This document shows positions 16,542-23,622 of a stretch of 27,532 bases of DNA, in pieces (within the stretch, counting starts at the first letter, position 1; each line of letters begins with the position of its first letter). A program made the translations under genes and the position numbers. Source of the DNA: Hyphomicrobium_A sp035517115. Lineage in GTDB: Bacteria; Pseudomonadota; Alphaproteobacteria; Rhizobiales; Hyphomicrobiaceae. The notes beneath the pieces are model-generated. The model searched no databases, was not told where the DNA came from, and saw only the letters and a program-made list of their open reading frames with translations. Location of the stretch: contig DATIZL010000041.1 of assembly GCA_035517115.1 (NCBI GenBank), forward strand, positions 1 through 27,532, given 5' to 3'.

Positions 16542-16950
16542 TCTTTCCTTGCCTGCCCTAGGTGCTACATCCGCGAGCACCAGGCCGCCAGAATAGCACC
16601 CGACCGGGATTGGGATGCCGGGGCTACAGGTAATTGGTCAATGGGAATTGTGCAAAGGCTTGGCGGCGCTGCACGCCTCGTGGAAGGGCGCCCCGCCGCG
16701 CTGCTCGCGGCCTAGGCGAGAGCGAGGATTCCCGTCTTGGCGCGGCCATGCGTCACGCCCCTGGTGTGCGAGACCTCCTTTCCTTGAACGCTGAACATGC
16801 GCAGCGGAAGGCCCACGGTGCACAAGGAATATGACGAGTGGACGGCAATCCTCCTTGCTGGCGCGCGCTTCTCGTCTGAATGGCAGCCGGAAAACACAGC
16901 GGGCGCGCACAGCTTAAGACCGTGCGTGCCCGTCCGAACGATTCACGGTT
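16542..16950. other. 409-base intergenic gap, nothing recognised
   Basis: Between the mtgA start and the stop of the outer-membrane protein gene. Short open frames exist on both strands (for example 16638-16910 minus), but they lack homology-like composition and good ribosome-binding sites. No tRNA, SRP RNA, riboswitch core or repeat was recognised. It must hold the mtgA promoter and could hide a small RNA. Confidence 0.5.
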
Positions 16951-17682
16951 CTAGAAGCGATAGTTGAGGCCCATGCGCACGGTATGGAAATCCGTCTCCG
17001 TGTGCGCCGTATAGCCTGCGCCCGGAGAGCTGAAGTCGTTGTCGCCTAGATTGACGTAGAGATATTCGGACTTGAGCGACCAGTTCGGCGCGAACGCCCA
17101 CTCAATGCCGCCGCCCACCGCATAGCCCGCCTTCACCTCGTCGCTGCTGAATGACACCGAGTTGACGCCGTCGGTTGCGCTCACGCGCGTATCGACCTCG
17201 CCGAAAGCGAGACCGCCGGTGGCGTAAAGCAAAGCTGGCCCGGCGGCGTAGCCGATGCGCCCGCGCACGGTTGAGAACCAATCCACGTTGGTGCTTGCCG
17301 TGCCGAAGAAGGCGCTCCCCGGAATGGGGCCGCTCAAACCGTCGCTGATATCCGCGCCCTGCAGGTCGGCTTCGAGGCCAAACACCAGCGACTGGAACTG
17401 GGCGTTGTAGCCGACCTGGCCGCCACCGAACCAGCCGTTAGGCGAAAGCGAGCCGATGGCGTCGCCGACGCCCGGGCCCGACAGCGTTACGGTATCGTCG
17501 CCGCCCCAGGCGTAGCCCGCGTTGACGCCGGCATAGAAGCCGCGCCACGACCACGGCACGTCGCGAACCGGCTCGTAGTAGTCGCGTTCGGGTGCCGGCG
17601 GGCGATACGGACCGAGGTCCGCAGCATACGCGCACGCCGACGATAAGCCGGCAAGCGCGCCGGCGATCAGCAGACGTTTCAT
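16951..17682 (-). CDS. Outer-membrane beta-barrel protein (Omp25/Omp31-like), 243 aa
   Basis: Predicted outer-membrane porin-like barrel. The signal peptide MKRLLIAGALAGLSSACAYA ends in an AYA-A cleavage site, followed by a Pro-rich mature N-terminus. Then come alternating aromatic/glycine strands typical of the Omp25/31 group: WRGFYAGVNAGYAWG, GWFGGGQVGYN, VRGRIGYAAG, and the terminal strand VRMGLNYRF with the C-terminal Phe needed for BAM insertion. I moved the start from an in-frame upstream codon (17748) to the ATG at 17682 because the signal peptide begins there and GGGGAC precedes it. Monocistronic. In Hyphomicrobiales these proteins are abundant envelope components; the specific role is not known. 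Confidence 0.9.
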   Translation of the reverse strand: MKRLLIAGALAGLSSACAYAADLGPYRPPAPERDYYEPVRDVPWSWRGFYAGVNAGYAWGGDDTVTLSGPGVGDAIGSLSPNGWFGGGQVGYNAQFQSLVFGLEADLQGADISDGLSGPIPGSAFFGTASTNVDWFSTVRGRIGYAAGPALLYATGGLAFGEVDTRVSATDGVNSVSFSSDEVKAGYAVGGGIEWAFAPNWSLKSEYLYVNLGDNDFSSPGAGYTAHTETDFHTVRMGLNYRF

Positions 17683-17855
17683 CACGAAAGTCCCCGTGGG
17701 TTCGATGTGTGGCGCGGAAACGCAGCCCTTGCTGCAGGAGTTCCGCATCAGGCTCTCGCAAGAGCCGCATGCCCGCTACGCTAGAGGCGCGGCATGGCTC
17801 GAGCTGGGCTGGGGCGCGGCCGAATCAAGGTGAAAATGCGCGGGGATCAGGGGCG

Positions 17856-18373
17856 TTATCTCACGCCGCCCGGATTGACGCCGGGGCCGCCGTTCTCACG
17901 CGGATCGCCGGACTCGGGCTTCTTGCTATCGAACACCTGCTCGGTGTGAGCGCGCGCGCCTGCAACCTGGCTCGCGTCGAGCCGGCAGGTATTGCCCTTG
18001 TCGAGTAGAACGAAGGCGCGGTTTGGCTTGTTGACGAACTCTTCGCGCGAGAGCTTCCCGTCGCCGTTCGCGTCGTAGTAGCTGAACTCCACGGTCTGGA
18101 ACATGCGGTCGGTGCTTACGATGGTCGCGTATTCGGTGCGATCGACGAAGCCATCGTGATTGGTGTCGGCCGCATCGAACAGCTCGCCAGCATATTGCTT
18201 CCATTCATCGCAGGTGACGACGCCGTCGTGGTTGAGATCCCAATTGCCGGCCGCGGACAGGAACACGCGGTCGGTGTCGGGGATCGACGATCCGCAGGCG
18301 CCGAGGAGGGCGAGCAGCGCAGCCGTCGCGCATAGGCGCGTGCCCAGCCCGAAAGCGCGCGCTTGTTCTTCAT
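17856..18373 (-). CDS. EF-hand calcium-binding lipoprotein, frameshifted in its signal peptide
   Basis: The intact downstream frame encodes three canonical EF-hand loops: DLNHDGVVTCDE, DTNHDGFVDRTE and DANGDGKLSREE, each with calcium ligands at positions 1, 3, 5 and 12. No ATG lies upstream in that frame before the ispG stop; the first alternative start is GTG at 18266, which leaves no export signal. The ATG at 18373, after a GGGGGAG ribosome-binding site, is in another frame. Removing one GC from the (GC)4 run at 18355-18362 joins them into a 171-residue protein starting MKNKRAFGLGTRL with lipobox LLGAC (Cys26). It lies 25 bases after ispG and is probably co-transcribed. Either a real frameshift or a sequence error. 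Confidence 0.75.
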
Positions 18374-18398
18374 TGGTCGCTCCCCCGAGGCGCGTGCC

Positions 18399-19670
18399 TC
18401 AAGCCGAGTGTCTTTGTTTTTCGTTGTCCGTGGCCTTGGGGCCGAATCGCCGCTCGATATAATCCTCGACTATCTGCTTGAATTCGGCGGCGATATTCGG
18501 ACCGCGCAGTGTCACCACCTTCTTGCCGTCGACGAACACTGGGGCCGCCGGCGCCTCCCCCGTGCCCGGCAGCGAGATACCGATGTCCGCCTGCTTGGAC
18601 TCACCCGGGCCGTTGACGATGCAGCCCATGACCGCAAGGCTCAACGTCTCAACGCCGGGATACCGTCGCCGCCACTCGGGCATGCGGTCGCGGATCATCT
18701 CCTGCACGTCGCGCGCAAGCTCCTGGAACACCGTCGACGTCGTGCGCCCGCAGCCGGGGCACGCGGCGACGATGGGCAGGAATGACCGCAGCCCCATGCT
18801 CTGTAAAATCTCCTGCGCGACCTTCACCTCGAGCGTGCGGTCACCGCCGGGATCGGGCGTGAGCGAGACGCGGATGGTGTCGCCGATGCCGGACTGCAAG
18901 AGAAGCCCGATGCCGGCCGTCGAGGCGACGATGCCCTTCGAGCCCATGCCGGCTTCGGTAAGCCCAACGTGCAGCGCGTAGCGGCCGCGCTCGGCGAGCT
19001 TGGTGTAGACGCTGACGAGGTCCTGCACCGCGGACACTTTCGCCGAGAGAATGATCCGGTCGGCCGCAAGCCCCAGCGCCTCGGCGCGCTCGGCCGAGAT
19101 GAGCGCCGATTGCACGATCGCCTCGTGCATGACCGCGCGCGCGTCCTTCGGTGCATCGCTCTTGGCGTTCTCATCCATCAGCCGTGTCAGCAGCTCCTGG
19201 TCGAGCGAGCCCCAGTTGACGCCGATGCGCACCGGCTTGCCGTAGCGGAGTGCGATGTCGATGATGGCGCTAAACTGCTTGTCCTTCTTCTCCTTGAAGC
19301 CGACGTTGCCGGGGTTGATGCGGTATTTGTCCAGCGCCTCGGCGGTGGCTGAGTTCTCGCCCAGAAGCTTGTGGCCGATGTAGTGGAAGTCGCCGACGAG
19401 CGGCACGGACACGCCGCGGCGCGCGAGCCCCTCGCGGATGCGGGGCACCGCCTTCGCTGCCTCGTCGCGATCGACAGTGATGCGCACGAGCTCGGAGCCC
19501 GCGCGCGCGAGCGCCGCCACCTGATCGACGGTTGCGGTGATGTCGGCGGTGTCGGTGTTGGTCATCGACTGCACGACGACCGGCCCGCCGCCGCCGACCG
19601 TCACACCGCCGACGGAAACAGTGTGGGTAACGCGCCGCGGCGCAACGAGATCGGTAGCTGAGCCTTGCAT
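18399..19670 (-). CDS. ispG: (E)-4-hydroxy-3-methylbut-2-enyl-diphosphate synthase, 423 aa
   Basis: Iron-sulfur enzyme of the MEP isoprenoid pathway converting MEcPP to HMBPP. N-terminal TIM-barrel motifs are intact (VQSMTNTDT, 33-41; VGDFHY, 92-97; NPGNVG, 119-124). The [4Fe-4S] cysteines are Cys304 and Cys307 in AACPGCGRT and Cys350 in MGCIVNGPGE, with Glu357 next to them. The short bacterial form without the plant-type insertion. The start ATG lies 92 bases after the znuB stop, and the EF-hand lipoprotein gene follows after 25 bases. Its link to the zinc genes upstream seems positional. High confidence. Confidence 0.96.
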   Translation of the reverse strand: MQGSATDLVAPRRVTHTVSVGGVTVGGGGPVVVQSMTNTDTADITATVDQVAALARAGSELVRITVDRDEAAKAVPRIREGLARRGVSVPLVGDFHYIGHKLLGENSATAEALDKYRINPGNVGFKEKKDKQFSAIIDIALRYGKPVRIGVNWGSLDQELLTRLMDENAKSDAPKDARAVMHEAIVQSALISAERAEALGLAADRIILSAKVSAVQDLVSVYTKLAERGRYALHVGLTEAGMGSKGIVASTAGIGLLLQSGIGDTIRVSLTPDPGGDRTLEVKVAQEILQSMGLRSFLPIVAACPGCGRTTSTVFQELARDVQEMIRDRMPEWRRRYPGVETLSLAVMGCIVNGPGESKQADIGISLPGTGEAPAAPVFVDGKKVVTLRGPNIAAEFKQIVEDYIERRFGPKATDNEKQRHSA

Positions 19671-19730
19671 GGGCCTGCGCCTTTACCAGTGACCTAGCCT
19701 AACTAATCCAGCGCTTGCCTCTTTGCCAGA

Positions 19731-19751
19731 GCCCCAAGGCATACTCGGGGC
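19731..19751 (-). terminator. Hairpin between znuB and ispG
   Basis: On the minus strand GCCCCGAG-TATGC-CTTGGGGC forms an 8-base-pair stem (one G-U pair) with a five-base loop, starting 11 bases after the znuB stop. No T tract follows, so it is an imperfect intrinsic terminator at best; it could instead protect the znu transcript end or attenuate read-through into ispG. Confidence 0.4.
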
Positions 19752-19762
19752 CGGCTGTGACC

Positions 19763-20560
19763 CTAAGGCCGCCGCATAACGCTCGCCGCGGTTAACGAGA
19801 GGGCCGCCGCAATCGACATGACGATCACCACCGCCGGACCGCCGGGAGCATCGATTGTGGCGGAGAGGCTCAAGCCGAGCAGCACGCCTGCCCCCGCCAG
19901 GATCGCGGTGAGGAGCACCATGCGCTCCGGCGTGCCGGCGAAAGGCCGCGCAGCGACGGCGGGAACCACGAGAAAGGCCATGACCAGCAGAACGCCGACG
20001 ATCTTCATGGCAACCGCGATGGTCACGGCAAGGAGGATGGTGAAGATCGCCCGCACCCGCCGGTGGTCGATCCCCTCCGCGGCCGCCAGGTCCTCGTGCA
20101 CGGCGAGCCGCAACAGCGGCTGCCAAAGCCAGGCGACGGCCCCCAGGACGGCCGCGCCCCCGACCATGATCCAGGCGATATCGCTCGTCGTGACGGCGAA
20201 CACGTCACCGAAGAGGAAGCCCACGAGGTCCACCGGCGGTCCCTTGAGCATCGACACGGCAATGACGCCGGTCGCCAGCGCGGCGTGATGTAAGAGCCCG
20301 AGAATGGAATCGACCGCGACGACTTGCTGGCGGCTGAACCAGAGCAGGAGGAAGGCGACTGCGACAGCGATGACGATCACGCCGAAGGTGATGTCGAGAC
20401 GCAGCGCCAGACTCAAGGCGACACCGATCAGGCTCGCTTGCGCGACGGTCTCCCCAAAGTAGGCCATGCGCTGCCAAATGACGAAGCACCCGAGTGGCGC
20501 CGCCACGACGGCAAGCGCGAGCCCTGCCACAACGGCGCGGAGGAAGAACGGCTCAAGCAC
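19763..20560 (-). CDS. znuB: Zinc ABC transporter permease ZnuB, 265 aa
   Basis: Inner-membrane permease of an ABC-3 (ZnuB/MntB) family metal importer. Seven to eight hydrophobic segments are visible, with family motifs APLGCFVIWQRMAYFGETVA (about 20-39), LGLLHHAAL, GFLFGD and MKIVGVLLVMAFLVVPAVAA. The open frame extends upstream inside znuC, but translation most likely starts at the GTG at 20560 (VLEPFFLRAVVAG), which follows AGGGA and overlaps the znuC end by eight bases. The partner ATPase and Zur regulator next to it argue for zinc rather than manganese. No znuA substrate-binding protein gene is present here. Confidence 0.92.
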   Translation of the reverse strand: MLEPFFLRAVVAGLALAVVAAPLGCFVIWQRMAYFGETVAQASLIGVALSLALRLDITFGVIVIAVAVAFLLLWFSRQQVVAVDSILGLLHHAALATGVIAVSMLKGPPVDLVGFLFGDVFAVTTSDIAWIMVGGAAVLGAVAWLWQPLLRLAVHEDLAAAEGIDHRRVRAIFTILLAVTIAVAMKIVGVLLVMAFLVVPAVAARPFAGTPERMVLLTAILAGAGVLLGLSLSATIDAPGGPAVVIVMSIAAALSLTAASVMRRP

Positions 20561-21476
20561 GCTCGTTCCCTTTCGGAGCGCCCTGAGCGCTCGCGGCGGT
20601 CTCATCGGCCGAGCGTGCCGCACCGGCAATGTCGTGGCTGTGGTCGTGGTGGAGGCGGTAGACGGCGAATGCGCGCGCGGCCTCCGCACCGAAGAGACGC
20701 GCATAGGCCGGGTGCTGCGCCACCGTCTCCGGCACGCCCGAGCAGCAGACGTGGCGGTTGAGGCAGACGACGCGGTCGCTGCGCGCCATGACGATGTGGA
20801 GATCGTGCGAGACCAGCAGCACGCCAAAGCCGCGCTCGTCGCGCAAGCGTGCAATCAGGTTGTAGAGCTCAGCCTCCCCCGTGTAGTCGACCCCCTGCAC
20901 CGGCTCATCCAGCACGAGCAGGTCGGGGTCGCGCAGAAGCGCACGCGCGAGCACCACACGCTGCAGCTCGCCGCCCGAAAGCTGGCTCAACTGCTGGTGG
21001 CGCGTGCGACCGGCGCCGACCTCATCGAGGATCGTTTCGATGCGCGCGAGAGAGGCGTCGCCGCCGAGCCGTAAGAACCGCTCGACCGTCATGGGGATGA
21101 CCGAGTCGACGTCGAAGCGCTGCGGCACGTAGCCGATGCGCAGGCCTTCCCGGCGCCACACCTCGCCGCGGTCGGGCGTCTCGAGCCCAAGCAGCAAGCG
21201 TACGAGCATCGTCTTGCCGGCGCCGTTGGGGCCGATGAGCATCACGATCTCGCGTTTACGGATGTCGAGATCGATACCGTCGAGGAGATCGCGGCCGTTG
21301 CGCTGGAACCCTAGTCCACGTGCGGATACCAGCGCGGTCCGATCGATGGCACCGAGGCTTCCCTCGTGCGCGTGCGCCGCACAGCTTGGGCTACAGCTTG
21401 CGCCGTGGTCATGGCCGTCCTCAGGGCTGCGCGCCTTCGCGGCAGCAGCGGCCGCTCGCACATCCCGATCGGCCAT
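20553..21476 (-). CDS. znuC: Zinc ABC transporter ATPase ZnuC with His/Cys-rich ends, 307 aa
   Basis: ATP-binding subunit of the zinc importer. Walker A is GPNGAGKT (82-89), the signature LSGGE (166-170), Walker B LLVLDEP (186-192) and the switch His lies in VSHDLHIV. The core starts near residue 47. Before it is an extra segment carrying His22, His24, Cys28, Cys32, His35 and His37 within GHDHGASCSPSCAAHAHEG, and the C-terminus has a second His cluster (LHHDHSHD). Such clusters could bind zinc in the cytoplasm. The ATG lies six bases after the zur stop and the end overlaps znuB, so zur-znuC-znuB is one unit. Function firm; the metal-sensing idea is inference. Confidence 0.93.
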   Translation of the reverse strand: MADRDVRAAAAAAKARSPEDGHDHGASCSPSCAAHAHEGSLGAIDRTALVSARGLGFQRNGRDLLDGIDLDIRKREIVMLIGPNGAGKTMLVRLLLGLETPDRGEVWRREGLRIGYVPQRFDVDSVIPMTVERFLRLGGDASLARIETILDEVGAGRTRHQQLSQLSGGELQRVVLARALLRDPDLLVLDEPVQGVDYTGEAELYNLIARLRDERGFGVLLVSHDLHIVMARSDRVVCLNRHVCCSGVPETVAQHPAYARLFGAEAARAFAVYRLHHDHSHDIAGAARSADETAASAQGAPKGNERA

Positions 21477-21482
21477 CGGCCA

Positions 21483-21986
21483 TCAGTCCTTTTTCGGCGC
21501 GCAGTTGCGGCACAATCCGGAGACTTCCACGAACTTCACGCGCGGCTGGAAGGAAGCCGCGCGCGAGACGCGATCGATGGTCTCGAAAATGCCCTCCGAG
21601 TCGACCTCCTGCACCGCGTTGCACTTCTCGCAGGCGAGGAAGATCGGACGGCGCCCCGCCGCGTGGTCGAGCCGGCGGCAGGCGAAGAATGCGTTCTTGC
21701 TCTCCAGCCTATGGATGACGCCGGCCTCGAGCAGCGCGTCGATGGCGCGATAGACGGAGATGGGCGCGAGGCGCGTGCCCTTCTCGGCAAGGCGCGCGAG
21801 AATGTCGTAGGCGCCGATCGAGGCGTACGTCGACGCGATCTCCTGGAACACGTCTTGGCGCAGCTTGGTAAAGCGCAGGTTCTTTTCGCTGAAGGCTTGG
21901 TTGGCCCGCTCAACGGCCTTGGCCAAACGACGGTCGCTCTGTGAGGCGGACGCCGGAAATGCGAGCTTCGCCGAGCTCTCAGACAT
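21483..21986 (-). CDS. zur: Fur-family zinc uptake regulator Zur, 167 aa
   Basis: Metal-dependent repressor. The winged-helix domain (about 38-98) includes RFTKLRQDVFQEI and the recognition region LAPISVYRAIDALLEAG; the dimerisation domain carries the structural zinc pairs Cys119-x-x-Cys122 (CEKC) and Cys159-x-x-Cys162 (CRNC). Position directly before znuC and znuB identifies it as Zur rather than Fur or Irr. It is the first gene of the transcript, so it probably represses itself along with the transporter. A promoter with a palindrome lies upstream. High confidence. Confidence 0.93.
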   Translation of the reverse strand: MSESSAKLAFPASASQSDRRLAKAVERANQAFSEKNLRFTKLRQDVFQEIASTYASIGAYDILARLAEKGTRLAPISVYRAIDALLEAGVIHRLESKNAFFACRRLDHAAGRRPIFLACEKCNAVQEVDSEGIFETIDRVSRAASFQPRVKFVEVSGLCRNCAPKKD

Positions 21987-22029
21987 TCAATCCACCCTAG
22001 ATGCCGCTGGCCGTTTCTGTTTTTGCCAC

Positions 22030-22058
22030 TTTATACCACTCATAGTTATGAGCATAGC
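22030..22058 (-). promoter_or_regulatory. Candidate zur promoter with operator palindrome
   Basis: On the minus strand TATAAA (22030-22035) is a plausible -10, 43 bases before the zur ATG. The palindrome CTCATA-GT-TATGAG (22039-22052) occupies the spacer between it and a weak -35 near 22053-22058. A Fur-family operator placed here would block transcription, consistent with autoregulation. The palindrome does not match the classic Zur consensus that I know, so this is tentative. Confidence 0.38.
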
Positions 22059-22194
22059 GCCTAAGAACAAGTCCCTCGCCTACGGCGATGGAACCGTTCC
22101 CTTTTCTGCCACCATCATATGGTTACTCCCGCCCACCACAAACATCGACACTGGCAGCGGACACAATCATTGGGTGTTCCGAAGCCTTACCATT

Positions 22195-23373
22195 ATGGAT
22201 TTTCGGACCCAGCCGATGGCGTCATCTCCCGCATACATCATCGCGGCGCGGCGTAGCGCGCTCGGCCGCATTGGCGGCCTGCACAAAGGCCGGCGCATCG
22301 AGGAGCTTTGCGCCCCCGTGGTGGCAGGGGCCCTGCGCGACAGCGGCCTCAAGACCGACCGCGTCGACGAGGTGATCGTCGGCAACGCCACCCAGGGGGG
22401 CAACCCAGCGCGTCTCATCGCCCTTTCCTCCGGGCTGTCGGACAGCGTGCCTGCCGTCACCATCGACCGCCAGTGCGGCTCCGGGCTCGATGCGATCCTC
22501 AGCGCCATCCGCGCCATTGCCGCGGGCGATGCCAACGTCATCGTAGCCGGCGGCGCCGAGGCGCTGTCGACGGCTCCCTGGCGCATCGCCAAGCCGCGCA
22601 CGCTCTATCAGCTGCCGCGCTTCACGAGCTTCGAGCCGGGCCCCGCCGAGGACGGCGGGGTTCCGCCGCTGGTCGAGGCGACGGAAGCGCTGGCCGCGCG
22701 CCTCGGCATCAGCCGCGCGCGGCAGGACGCCTATGCCTTGCGGACGCATCTCAAGGCCGAGGCCGCGCGCACGAGCAAGCAATTTGCCGGCGAAATCGTG
22801 CCCATCCGCGCCAACGCCGAGGAGGCGCGCGACCAAAGCGCGGTCGAGCCCGACTTCAAGGATCTCGCCCAGCTCGCTCCCTACCAGCAGCCGGATGGAA
22901 CGCTCACCCCCGGCAACACCAGCGCCATGCACGACGGCGCCGCCATAGCAGTCGTCGTCTCAGAGCGCGTATGGGCCGAGCTCGGCAAGCCGCGCGCGCT
23001 GCGCCTCGTTGCGCAGGCAATCCGCGGCGTCGCCCCCGAGGAGGAAGCCTCGGCGCCCATCGAGGCCATGAAGTCGCTCAACGCGCGCCTCAACGGCTTC
23101 AAGCGGTCCGATATCGGCATCATAGAGCTGAGCGAGTCGTCGGCGGCACAGGCCATCGCGATTGCACAAAGCCTCGAGCTCGACGAGGACCTCATCAATC
23201 CGGACGGCGGCGCGGTCGCCCGCGGTCATCCTTTGGGCGCGGCTGGTGCGGTGCTCGTTGCGCGTCTCTTCGCGCGCATGGCGCGGGCCGAGGAGAAGCG
23301 CCCGCAACTCGGCCTCGCGGCACTCGGCGCGCAAGGTGGTATGGGCCTCGCGGCGCTGTTCGAAGCCGTGTAA
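22195..23373 (+). CDS. Thiolase-family protein with degenerate active site, 392 aa
   Basis: Thiolase fold. The nucleophile Cys94 in DRQCGSGLDA and His345 in ARGHPLGAAGA are present. However, the NEAF loop reads ELSESSAAQ (Ser313 replaces the Asn), and the C-terminal CxGGGMG loop reads LGAQGGMG, with Gly378 where the proton-transfer Cys should be. It may therefore perform acyl transfer or another reaction rather than normal thiolysis. The start is uncertain: ATG 22195 or ATG 22216 (MASSPAYIIAARRSA), neither with a strong ribosome-binding site; the open frame extends further upstream without homology-like sequence. Monocistronic, divergent from zur. Typical annotation would be acetyl-CoA acetyltransferase, which I would not accept without testing. 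Confidence 0.88.
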   Translation: MDFRTQPMASSPAYIIAARRSALGRIGGLHKGRRIEELCAPVVAGALRDSGLKTDRVDEVIVGNATQGGNPARLIALSSGLSDSVPAVTIDRQCGSGLDAILSAIRAIAAGDANVIVAGGAEALSTAPWRIAKPRTLYQLPRFTSFEPGPAEDGGVPPLVEATEALAARLGISRARQDAYALRTHLKAEAARTSKQFAGEIVPIRANAEEARDQSAVEPDFKDLAQLAPYQQPDGTLTPGNTSAMHDGAAIAVVVSERVWAELGKPRALRLVAQAIRGVAPEEEASAPIEAMKSLNARLNGFKRSDIGIIELSESSAAQAIAIAQSLELDEDLINPDGGAVARGHPLGAAGAVLVARLFARMARAEEKRPQLGLAALGAQGGMGLAALFEAV

Positions 23374-23622
23374 GCGAGATTGCAGAGGCGCGATCTTCAG
23401 CTTGCGCTTGCGTTAACACCCGCGAATCCCCAATTCTCGATTCGTTCGGCCACCCGGACATCCATCCGTGCGCGCGCACGCGATCGCCGCAATCTTGCCG
23501 TGAAGCGGCCAGGACGTGTGGTCATGCTGCATCGTGCGTGACCTTTGAGCCGCAGAGGTTGGTGGTCTTAATGCTGAGACCGAACCGAAGCGCGGAGCGA
23601 GGGCGAGGAGAGGCCTCAGGCA

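Noticed and set aside
16638..16910. 90-codon minus-strand frame in the 409-base gap
   Set aside because: Arg-rich, no good ribosome-binding site, no recognisable motif; likely chance in high-GC DNA.
20561..20854. N-terminal extension of znuB
   Set aside because: It lies wholly within znuC in another frame; the membrane protein begins at the GTG at 20560 with a ribosome-binding site.
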